From: Riptortus pedestris
Taxonomy: Eukaryota > Arthropoda > Insecta > Hemiptera > Alydidae
Direction: 5' to 3'
DNA: 64,000 bases
Assembly (NCBI GenBank): GCA_019009955.1
Contig: CM032231.1
Location: forward strand, 107,595,001-107,659,000
Shown here: one piece after another, positions 1 through 12,700 of the stretch
How the letters are laid out: the number at the start of each line of letters is the position of its first letter
Position numbering within the stretch: position 1 is the stretch's first letter
Notes under the pieces: generated by a model
The model's database searches: none
Seen by the model: the letters and a program-made list of their open reading frames with translations, nothing else
Told to the model about the DNA's origin: nothing
Translations under genes and position numbers: made by a program

Positions 1-466
1 CTGTTTTGTTCCTTTTGTATAATCAGTTAAATTTTGGAATATATTTTTATCAATCAAAGACAAAAAATATCTATCTATGGACAAATAAGTGACACAAGTC
101 AAAATAATGAACTTTTTGTCATGTTTTTAATGGCAAAGCTGTGGTCTTAGGTGTTATTCTTCCATCACTTCCCACAAAATCTCCATAGTGGAGAATAGTT
201 TAATTTTTTTCTAGGGTTGAGTTTTAAGAGCTTTGCCTATTTGATATCATGTAGAACTATATTTTTTATGTTTTTGTGGCGTTAGCTACTCAAAATTGTC
301 TTATTGTAGAGTTAGCCATTATTCTTACAGGGGTGGAATAAATGCTTGCAAAAATATTTAAAGAGAAATCCAACTTCTAAGAAGAATTGCTTTGAGCAGT
401 TAGAACTTTAGTAATAATATTTAATTTCAATGAATTCATTTTAACTCATTGCTTATAATGTAACAG
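1..466 (+). other. Intron sequence upstream of the first visible exon
   Basis: AT-rich sequence with no open frame matching the transporter. It ends in a plausible acceptor (TAACAG at 461-466). No repeat family recognised elsewhere in the window was found here. Confidence 0.55.
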
Positions 467-649
467 GTTTGGTGGAGCCCTTGTCCAAGCAGAGAGTGCC
501 CTGAGGAGGAAGAACTGAATTTAGTACTGGATGACTGCCTTGATCATTGCCCTTTCAGAAATGTTACGGGGAAACCACCTACCTTTCTAAGCGGAGTTCA
601 TCAGAGTATTGCTGTGAGACCTCCCACTTTTATACCTCATGGCAATGGG
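467..649 (+). CDS. Mfsd6: MFSD6-like exon 1 of window (residues 1-61)
   Basis: This exon lies between an AG at 465-466 and GTAAGT at 650, with phase 0 at both ends. It encodes a loop segment with five cysteines (WWSPCPSRECPEEEE, DDCLDHCPF) and one N-glycosylation sequon (NVT). Many Cys and no hydrophobic run fit the large extracellular loop of MFSD6 proteins. At least one more coding exon must precede it, because the frame is open at the acceptor. Confidence 0.8.
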
Positions 650-3600
650 GTAAGTGCTATTTAATTATGAAGTAAGAGTAGTAAAAGTGCCTTGAATTAA
701 TTATTTCACAATATATACATAGTCTATTGTGATTAAACTTTAATAAACAAATCATATTATTAACAATTTCCAAGTGGCAGTTGGAAATACACTGTCCAAA
801 GAAAGAACAATGAAATCAGGTGTCCCACAGGGAAGTATTTTGAGTACAAATCTTTTTTTGATTGCAGTGAACGAAATAACGAAATGTCTTACCAACAATG
901 TAAAAGGCTTCCTGTTCGTTGATGACTTTGCCATTATTTGCCGATCGCAAAGCTTGGCATATATCAAAAGACAACTACAAGCTGTGACTCTTAGATTAAT
1001 AGAATGGTCGAAAAAAACAGGTTTTTTGTTTTCCCCCGAAAAAAACGAAGTGCATAATATTCTCAAGGCGCAGAAATTTAAATGATTTACCACATCTCTA
1101 TCTTAAGAACACCCTAATAGAATATGTCAACCATGCTAAATTCCTAGGTATGTCTTTCGACAGCAAACTGACATGGAATGTACATATAGACAAACTCAAA
1201 AAACGCGCATCTGAAAGGCTTAAAATTCTTAAAGTACTTGCTAACACATCATGGGGAGCAGATAGGAATACCATGCTAACAATATACAAAGCTCTGGTAT
1301 TGTCTAAATTGGACTATGGCAGTTTTGTATACGGCTCAGCAAACTTCAATAAATTATGCAAACTAGATGTAATTCATAATGCTGGGCTACGTTTATCCAT
1401 AGGAGCCTTCCGCTCTAGTCCAGCAATAAGCTTGTGTGCTGAAACCGGAATCCCAACCATTGACATTCAGAAGGCAAAAGCTGGCAGCTAAATACTTATC
1501 CAAACTAGTGACACAGAGAGGTCACCCGACATTTCAGAGTATATTCCACCCTCTCTACTCACGGCTGTACGACCAAAAACCCCACAACACCAAAAACCTA
1601 TTGGAATTAGGCTGAATAACATAACGTACAAACTATTACAAAACTCAAACAGTCTTGATGAATTCGACCCAACTCCACCTTGGACAATTCAAGAAATATC
1701 TATAGATACAGGAATCACCAAACTCATAAACAAATCGTCTCAAGAGATCAACTATTGGAAAATAAAGGAAGCTTTCATTAATAAAATAGAAAAATATCAA
1801 CACCCAAAGATAATATACCACTGATGGTTCGAAAATTACCGAGTCTTCCTCCTGCGCCTACTACGAAGAAAATGCCTGTCAAAAATTCAAACTCAACAAA
1901 TTAACCAGCATCTATTCCGCCGAACTGTTCGCAATTAAATTCGCTCTATATCACTGCATTTACAACCACTCAACTCAAGAAAAATTCCTGATTTGCACTG
2001 ACTCGTTGAGTGCCCTATTGAGTATCAAAGATGTATTCACAAACAACCCAATAGTAAAAAAAATACAAAATCAAATACAAATGCTCCGAGAACTAAAAAG
2101 GGCCGTCTACTTCATGTGGATTCCAAGCCACGTGGGAATAGATGGAAACGAAAAAGCAGATTTAGCAGCCAGAGAAGCCCATCAACTTGACTCCATCACC
2201 CCAACAACAATTACATCTGCAGAACTCTACCAACCACTCAAAGAAGAAATTAATAAAAACTGGCAACACATGTGGAATGAAACCCAGAACAATAAATTAA
2301 AAACTATTAAAACCACCATCCGTCCATGGAAATATTCGACAAGAGACAACAGAAGAGATGAGGTTGTATTAGGAAGACTCCGAATTGGGCACACACGACT
2401 TACGCATGGCTATCTTATGACAAAAGGTCAACCCCCGATTTGTGAGAAATGTAACACAGAACTGACTATATATCACATATTAATGCAATGCCATAAGTAT
2501 ACAGATATTAGAAACAAATACAATATTTCCAATAGTATAGAAGTGGCCCTTGGAGATGACCCGAAAGAACTCGATAAATTGTTTAATTTTGTAAAAAACA
2601 CGAGTTTATACAAAGAAATTTAAAGTGCAATTGCTCGTATCCTCGTTTATATTGTTAAAATGGCGATATGGATGAGGATTCCAAAATGTGAATTATAAAT
2701 ATTACAGGGCGATGATAACCTGGTAGTTTTTCGCCCTTAAACCCTATACAACAACAACATATTAACAATTTCTTATACTTGTATACATAATTTATTGTGC
2801 ATATTCAAACGTCTTCATAGTGATATAAAAAATATTTTGGAATGTAGGCAATCGATTTCTTTAAAAAAAAAAATAGATGTGGGCACCACAGGACTTCCTT
2901 GTACTTTTATCAAATAAAATAAACATAATGTTTGGTTGTACTTCATTTAAAGTTTCATTTGTAAGTGATATACGATACCTCTGGTCTAATGGATAAGATA
3001 AATATATGCCAAAGTAATAAACAAGTTTTATTTAACTCTAATATGTATGGAAAAGACAGCAAATTTGTTTTATTTTTCGACCCTCTTCTAAATCCCCTTC
3101 CTTTAGCCGACTTTGATCAATTGGCGAGGTACATAATTAGACAGAACAATAATCCCAAATATAAAAAAAGTTCCACATTTTAAGGCTAGAGCTATTTTTG
3201 AGTAATACAAGATTTCTACATAAATACAAACACACTGAAACTAAAATGGGCTCACAGAGGGTCAAAACAGATAATTCCATAGAAAATTAAAAATTTTCAG
3301 GTTTCAATACATCCATAATTTGTAAAAGGAATTAATAAATAAATGTAAAATAAAAATACTTTCTTCCTCAAAAAATAATAATAATAATAATAAGCTAAAG
3401 AATAAGAGTAGAAACGTTCAATTTTTAGAGTATGTAAAATTTCTGGGTTGCATTAGTCACCATTTTTAGTTTTAAAAACTCAAGACCATCCTATTAGAAT
3501 ACACTGCACCCCCAATTAATGGTTAAGAAAAATTTAAAGACAAATTATTTAAATAACTCACTCCATTACTTTGTACCTGACAAAAGCTCTTCGAACTTAC

Positions 3601-6600
3601 AAGTGTTTGAAATTTACAAATGTAGGCTACCTTCTGTTCATTAAGAACTTCTAATCTCATGCTGTAAGAAGATCTTCCATTTTCTGTTTCCCCATCCTTT
3701 TACTACCTAGTGTAATTATTGTGTCAAAGAAGATTGTGACAATATTCATTGTCTTATTACAATTTGCATTGGACTGGAAATATTTACTGTTCGTCGTTTG
3801 AAGACAAATTATCATTTGAAACTAAAAATTAATGCTATACCTTCTAAAGAAAATAATGGCACTAGAAGTGAAACATATAAATAAATCTTATAATTGTTTT
3901 TATGTCATTTTCAGATTGTTTGTGGAAAACCTATATCAAAGACAGAAGGCGCTCAAGACAAGCCTACTTTTGGAATGTTTCAAGAAGATCTACACTTTCA
4001 CTTAAACAAGTAATTTAATATTTATTATATTTTTGATACGTTTCTGGATTGTTGGTATGCTATATCTTTAGTGTCTGTGTCTGTTTAATTGTTTTCTAAT
4101 TTTTACCTCATTCAATTGACACAGACTTTAAAAATGATAGTCTTGTGTTGACTGGGGCACTCCCTACCCCTCTAGGTTTTACTTTGAATCATAAAAGAAT
4201 AAATTCAAGTGAAAACATAGTAACAAAAATTTTTAAATACTGAAAATTTTTAAATTTATGCTACACCAAAATTACTTTGTAATTTTAGAAGGAAATAAAA
4301 GAAAAAATAAATATATCCAAGTAATATCTCCAGATTAATCTAATAAACCTAGTATTGTCAGATGAGGAAGAAAATGGTAAATTTCTTTTACTCCTTGAAT
4401 ACTGAATATATGAAAATGAGAAAGTTCATTTTTTCTTTCGGAACATTAAAAAAGCCTACTATAATATTGATAATATTTTGCAACCCCACTTACATTTTAA
4501 CAATTTCATGTACCCATTTATCAACCATACACGATATCTGAGTTCAAATTAGAAAATTTAAGGAGAGGGCTAAATTTAGGGAGAGGTCTTCAACTCATTT
4601 CTTTGACATTATTCTATCAGACTATCTAACTTTTATTCATTTTATATTGGACATCTTGTATAACACACCAAATTATTTGTTTCTTTGTTTTTAAGGTCTA
4701 CCGTACTTAAAACTGTTAAGAGCTGCTAAAGTTTTGTTCATTTACAGGAACTTCAATTTTGATACATGCTCCATTATGCAAAAAAAATTACGTTATAGAC
4801 ACATTTTTTCAATGTAATTATAATAGTATTTATTTTATAATAAACTTCAGAGAAAGAGAGATTGTTATTTATTAGTATCAGCTAATTTGGAGGTGTTATT
4901 TACAGTTTATAACTCTTTTCTAGCAGGGGAGGGAAGACTAAGGGTTAATGAGTTTGTCACTAAATAAATTGGGGCTCAGGTTGGTCGTGTGAGTTAAGGC
5001 GTTGGTCTTAAGCTCCCGTGGTAGACCTAGAGTGGCGGGTTCGGTACCCGCCCTGGGCAGTAGAAATTTATTTAGTGACGGACTCATTAAATAAACCCCT
5101 TTGGCCCACCCTGGTTAGAAAAGGATGGTAACCTGTAGATAACCCGTCCCGATTAGCCATAGTTGCATAAAGTGGACATAAATAATAATAAACTAAATAA
5201 ATTCCTATTGCCCAGATGAGAATCAAACTTACGACTCTAGGTTTACTAAGGTGAATTCTTTAACCCACATGGCTTGCCTGAGCCTCTCCAGAGAAAGAGC
5301 ATAAATTATTAATGATATAGTTCTATTTCTTAGCAATGCGTTAAGTTTTAAATTTTCATCTATGCATAAACAAAATATTAAAAAGAACAAAAAATGCGAT
5401 AAATACTTTTACAAAACAAATTAATAATTACAATTATTTTTCAGCACTAAAAAGAAAGGAAAATCAAAGCATAAAGTAAATGGCACTTCTCTGGTATCTA
5501 CTCAGGTTCACAGTATGCATAATTCTTCAACCAAAGTGATATCTGTTACAAATTTGACTGGAACACTTCCATCAGGTTCACATGTAATCCCTTTCCAACA
5601 CCAGATTAATTCAACACCTCCACCTGAAAGTGAAAAGGCAGCTCTCTTTGTTATTGATATGCATCCTGATTTACAAGAGCCAAAGGAACACTTAGGTAAA
5701 AATATGTTGCCTATGATTATTAAAACTTATTGTTAGAGAGTTGTCATTCACAGATTGTATTTTTTATTTATTTATTTTTCGGTTGGCATTTATAGACCTT
5801 TGAGATCTTTAGCCACCCCCGAGTGAGATAAGGGATTCAGCTCAATGTACAACCACCATTAACCAAAGAGAACCTCGAGTAGGTTGCCTCCAGTAGACTG
5901 GCAGGCCCCATTACACCCTGGGGTCAGTGGTCAGTTCACCCTATGCCAGCTTGTTTTTGGGCGGAATTTGAGAAGGCCATAATTGTTAGTCATCGCGAGA
6001 GGCTGTCAGACATATTTACTCGTAAGACTCCCACTGATCCTCACTGTGACACTAGTGCACTCGGGTAACAAATTGTGAACTAATGCTCTTCCTTTGTGGG
6101 GATTGAACCTGCAGCTTACTGATGGTAGGGGTAGATGAACCAATGCTTTAACCCGCTCGGCCACTGGCCCCCAGAAAGTAGAGTGTAGGTACTCTATTGT
6201 AGCATAATCATTTTAACCTTAATCATTTTAAGCTACTAGGTTTTATTCACCTCATATAAAAAAAAAGTATTTATGTACTCTCCTCTTTAGCTATAGCCGC
6301 TCCTTATTCTACTCGACATGTATGTTATTACTCCTTATTACCATTCCTACCAGATTTTTAAATAATGTACAAGTAGGCCTGTCTAGGTTATTTCAATTAC
6401 CATACTCTTATCCTCATAAATACTGAGATCGTCTTGCATAAACCCTTCTACCACACCAGCTAAGGCTGTAAGGCCTGGCTAATCAGTAACTATTGACCAT
6501 GCCTTATGCTGAGAGAAACAATTGTATATGATACCATTAGGATTAGTTCTTTATTCTGAGGAGTACGACTTCCTGGAATGAATTAAACAATAACAGTTTA

Positions 6601-9375
6601 AATAGCACTATTGAAAATGGGTCTCTTTCCCTGAGACTTCTAGCAACCTCAAAGCCATCTTAGATGCCTACACTGGATTAACAGAAAAACTTTGTCAGTA
6701 TCATTTTCAGTCTGATAAGGTTGCTAGGTATTCCACAGGACTTTATCTGGTAATTTAAACCTGCCTTACTATGTTAGGCCTGTGATAAGACAATGAAGAG
6801 TTGATGCAGATCAATATCATACTATACCTAAAATATGGCCAAATGTCAAGTGTACAAGGTGAAAATCACTCTTGTATTCTCTTGGCATGGTTTAAGCCTA
6901 GTTTGAACACTCAACCTTCAATCCTCAGACAGTGCATGTATAGAAAAAATATCCCACAGTTTTCAAATTTCATTTACAATTAAAAAGTCACAGCTTTTAT
7001 TTTCTAATCTAAACTTTTTTTGTACTGTATTAAAGGTTAAAAAAAAAAAGAAATTGTAAATCATACAATTTCTCTAAATGAACTATCATCTATTGCTTTA
7101 ATTCAAAAAACAAAAATGTTTAATTACATAATTTTAATAAAAGTTTGTTATGACGCTGGTGGTAAGAAGCTTCACATTGTATTATAAATAGCTCAATCCA
7201 GCTATATGAGAAGACAATTTTAAGTTTTAAAAATAGAATAAAATTGAGTTTTGATAGATTTCGCACTAAACAAAATTTTGAAATCAGAATTTTTTTTTTT
7301 GCCTGTGAAATGTTACATTAGCCATAGGATCAAGTTGGACATAAGAAATAGCGAAGTCCAGCTTTTGATGCTTATTTGTTAAAACATAAAAAGTAACAGA
7401 ATAAATTCCTTGCAGAAAATAATGCAATCAATGTAATTAATAGATGTAATAACTATTAACAGTCACAAGAATATAGGAAAAACAGTATGGATGAACTTTC
7501 ATACTAGAATTTCCTTTTTATACTTTCACAATTTCACTATGAAAATTTGATGAACAATTTTAATTGAAATTTCTATAAGTTTTAAAAAAAAAACAAATAT
7601 TTTTCAATTAAGTAAAATTTTGCTCATATATTTAATTCATGTTTAATAAATTCATTGCAGGAATTGAAATGAAACAAGATGAAAATGACACAATCACAGA
7701 CTTTCGGCAGCACTTTGATAAAGAGCTGCTAATTTCAGCTGGAATTAATTACACAGGTCTGGTCGAATCTGATCTCCGTTGTGGTGGCTTTGTGATGGCT
7801 ACGAATCTCACTTACAATACTCTAAAGGAACTTGCAGCAGACTGTATGCTTCAGATTTGCTCATTTAGGTGAAATTAATCTCTATAATGTTTATCAGTAA
7901 TTAGGTTTTCATTTTGACTCATATTTGACCCCCTTTTAGCTATCAAGAAATAAATACTACACCAGGATAAGTTAGTGGCACAGTAAAATTACTGAAGAGT
8001 ATTGTTGATTATATGCTATTCATTTACATCCACTTTGTGCTAATACGGCTAATTGGGATGGGTTATCTACGGGTTACCACCCTTGTGGATTGCAAAATCA
8101 AAACTTATTAGATTATCATAATGTAGTACATTTTTAGATTTACTAAATTCTTTAATTTTGTTTACTATTGATAGGTTGGTGTCCAATTGAAACTTTATTT
8201 TAAGTGGAAACATGGAGAGATCTGTTCAGTAGATCTAGGCTTTTCATTATAATAAAAATTATCTCTTTTTCAATTATTTATTTATGGAGTAATACAAGTT
8301 AATTAGATTTATTTGAAAACAGATATTACATGAAGAAAATTGAAATTGTTTATTGTTTTTCTAAATTGCAAAAAGTTAGTTTTGTATTTAAAATAGAATA
8401 TTCTGATACAAATAACAGGTGGTCATGACGTGAGAACCAAATAAATCCAAGCTAACCTTTTTTTTTTTTTTTCAATGTGTTTTTGTCTTTGGTAAATATA
8501 AGTATTACAAGAAGTGGACACAAGGATAACACTAGTTTTCAACTATTTAATAAATTATGTGAGTCTACTTCAGTAGCCTATGAGGCCTGTTGTTCTTTCT
8601 CAAAAAAATACTTATGTCCCAACTTTCCTTGATATTCATTAATTTGCATACATGCCATATTACCTCTAGCCAAAAATTTTATCAAACTAGTTATGGTTGT
8701 AGTAATAACCTGGTCATCTTATCATCGAAATGTGACCTCAATCCAATCTTTGTTGAAGGAAATATGATGGAGGGTCAATAATAGATGAAAAACACATGAT
8801 GAACAATGTTCTACATATTTATATTTAGGCTATACAAGTTTCTTGCCCTCTGTGACACCCCTTCAGGAGTTGTACCCTTATTATGATTCAACATTATCAC
8901 CATGGTGGTCTCGTCATGACTTATGATTTACAAATTTGGCTAAAAAAATTGTTTAAATTTAATTTATTCATGAGCCCATCTATCAGTTTATACAAGCACT
9001 TATGCAAAATACAATTTGAAATTAATTTTATACAGACATAAATCAGAATTTATTTTTTTAGAGAGGGTGGACCAGAAGTTTGTCCACCAGACTACAAACA
9101 ATCGGAGGAATATGTATTTTGGACATATTTTGTTCTTCGGTTCTTAGGCACAACTATGCTTTCTGCATCGGTTACAGTAATGGACCCAATAGCTCTTACA
9201 ATGGTCCAGCAATATGGAGGTGAATTTGGAAGAGAGCGACTGTTTTCAACCATAGGAATGGCTATATTCTCACCAATAACTGGCCTTGTGATTGATTACT
9301 CCAGCAGAAAATTGGGTAATTTATTTCTCTATATCAGTCGTGATTCAATTTTATTTTATCAAAAAAATAGAATAT

Positions 9376-9414
<39 letters not shown>

Positions 9415-9690
9415 CCTATATTTTATAGGCTACACCACTTCGGAAAAATTTTCATTGTGAAGAGATTAGATATCTGCTATCTGCTCTAGTCGACTTTTAT
9501 TCGATATGCAAATTTTTTATGAAAATCCATCCATTTTCGTCAGGCAGTGTTTTTAGTTTGACTACCTAATCGAGGTAGCTAAACAAAATAAAAACACGGT
9601 CTCATAAAGATGGACAGATTTTCAGTGAAAATTTGCATATCTGACAAAATCAGACAGCTTGGGCAGATAGTTAATCACGTGATTAACATA

Positions 9691-9744
<54 letters not shown>

Positions 9745-12700
9745 TATGTTAGTTATGAGTTTGGTGAGTGATTTTGACCATTCATATTTCTAAGAAATGA
9801 TTATTAAAAAAAAGGAGAAATATATCTTCATTAATTTTGACATCAGAGTGGCTTCAAGTGAAAGAATTTACAAGAAAAATAAAATAAAATAAAAAGGTCC
9901 ATTGTTCTTTTAATATTTATACCATACAATGAGTTTTTAAGACTATTATTAGTGAATATATTTTTTTTAATGGTTGTTTCACAAGATCTCAATATGTTTT
10001 TTTTTTCCCCCTAAATAATATGGTTGATTAAAAGATTGGCATTTGGTAGCCAAGGAATTTCCTATCATTCTCCATCTTACTACCTTTATTATTGTTTTTT
10101 AAAGAAATATTTTAATTAAAGTTAAAAATAAGAAAAACTGAATTTAGTGTTTACCACAAGCTCCCTTTACTTGTGCTGCTTCGTCATTTGTGTAAAATAT
10201 ATCCATGTTGCTTGAGATCAGATTAATCTTTACTACAGCCCACCTCCCCACCAGCTCAATTTTGGAGACCATTGGCTAAGAATTCCTTTTATTTAAATTC
10301 TAATTAGTGTGAAGTAGTTATTAACTGGTATTATTTTTACAGGATATACGGACTACTCATGGGCATTTTATGCTTACTCAGTTCTCCTCGGAATTTCGGC
10401 CTTTTCTGTTCTTTTAATGCCCATTGGCGTTAAGATGCCAGTAGACGACCTTATGAAAGACATGTGTAAACTTTTAAGAATGCCACATATTTTGATATTA
10501 ATTCTTTTTCTGTACATTCTTGGAAATTGTTGGGGATTTTTAGAATCCTACTTATTTTTGTATTTAAAAGAATTAGGAGCATCTAACTACTTATTAGGTA
10601 AGTGTATTTCCATTTCTCTGGTACATTAGATTTTGTCTTGGTATATAAATGTTTATGTGTGTGTGAGTAATCGAATTGGCCAACAGATTTCAGTTACTTG
10701 ACTCATAGTTTACAATTGATGAGGATTGGGCAAACACGATAAAAGTTCTAACTTTCTGGAGATTGGATTATAGGAAAGTCCTCGGCCCAAGTGATGGGGA
10801 TAGAGGAATGGTTCAAAGCTGTATTCAATAGAGGAAAACTAAAGATCCTAGCTTGGTAAAATAAAAAAGTCATCTTGAAATAAGCGTGGGATTACAAAGA
10901 GGATTTATTAAATTTCTTAGAAAAACCAAAAGAGAATCGCTTCCCTTGACTCCATGATTTAGAAGACAATTGAGAGAGGAAAAGTGAGTGAATTCTGGGG
11001 AAGGAAAGAGTGAACATTATTATATTTGGGAAGGAGCACTCAAATGAAAAAAAGAAGATGGAACAATTTTAACAGTAAAGAAGATCTTAGGATATAGAAA
11101 GAGTACTTTGAAGGCTTCTGGAAAGTTAAAGCTTCACAAAGGAAATGGGAACCTAGATGATGAGAATCTAGATGAAAATGTGTCTGAGAACCCAGAACTC
11201 CTGGATATAGTATGTTAGATATGTCCATTGATGAAATCATGAGACGAAAGCTCCTAGGACTGAGGACTCGAGTTGCCTGGTAGTTTGTTAATAAGTGGGG
11301 GTGTATAGTCATTCAAATGCCCAATCCTGACAGAGGATTTGTATGGCACCCAATAGTATCCATGATTATTACACAGAACACCTAACTAAATGACCTCATA
11401 GTACAAAATTATTTTTTGTAAGTATGAAACAAGAGTCAAATCAAGTATTTCCCAAAAATAGAAACCACAGAAGTTTTGAAAAATAGTCTAAGATGTACAC
11501 ACCCAATTGATTTATTTCAAAGCAGCATATAGTTCAGTTGACAGAAGCTGACTTTAGAAAAAAGTAATGAAACTTACGTTCTAGATAATCTTCTTAACAT
11601 GACCAGTGATTGTATTAATGTGGGGACAAGGGAGCTTGACTTAAGACTTTGACATTGGGTCTGGGCTGAGAAAAGGCGATTGTTTGACTATACTGCTTAA
11701 TCTAGCCATGAAGTAGGTAAAACAGGATGTATCCAAGGTAAAAGAGGGAGTGCATATTAATGAAACATAAATGCCTTGTAAAGGCCCATAACATAACAAG
11801 CAAGAAACAGGTTATAATGTCTCTATTCCTGATTTTCAAGTGTCATCTGATAAAGAGATATGCTTACTAGTTATCATTGAACTGTGAGTAGTAATAAGTA
11901 GACCACGCACCTTGTGAAATACTAAAATATAGTTTATCTGTCGTTTCAAAATGTAGGTAGTTTCAAATATTTCAGAACTACAACATGCTCTTTCAACGAT
12001 CAAATCCCTGAAATCATCTGAAGCTATTTGTATGTATATATTAGAAATATCATTTAATAATATTATTTTTTTTTTATGAAATAGTATGATTTGTTAAGAT
12101 TTGACCTGTGCAATACTGTTGTTTTTCTTTTCCTAACTTATCTACCTGTCTACCAATTAATGGAAGACGCCACTTTCAGTGGTCATCACCTTTTTTAATT
12201 TATGTCTCAAATTGTAGTGGAATAGTGTGTCTGTCGACATATGTTATACCTGTCATCAGGCAGAGAATATTTATGTAAAGAATAAAAAATTTCCTCTGCC
12301 TGTTGCAAAAAAAAAAATTAAATATATTAAAAAAAATATTTTGTTTTTCAGGGATAACTGTGTCAGTTGGGACACTGAGTAGTATACCATTTCTATATGG
12401 TGCAGAAAGTATTACTAAGAAAATTGGTCATGTTAATGTTATAATAATTGCTTTTTTCTCACATGCTCTCCGGTTAACTGGCTATTCTTTCATTGAGTGA
12501 GTAGAACTTATTATAAGTTTAAACAAACTGACTAATAAATTAGTTACTGCATTTATACTAATGTTATTACATTTACTTTAATGTTTTGTGAAATTAATAG
12601 TAGATGAGTAAGGCCTTTTAATTTGTTATGGTAGCAAAAAGCCATATAACTCATGGTTTTGATGTTTAATTAAAATCAAATAAAGTGTTAGTACCGCCAG

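Noticed and set aside
11040..11312. 90-codon minus-strand frame in intron 6
   Set aside because: No motif and no splice partners. Most likely chance.
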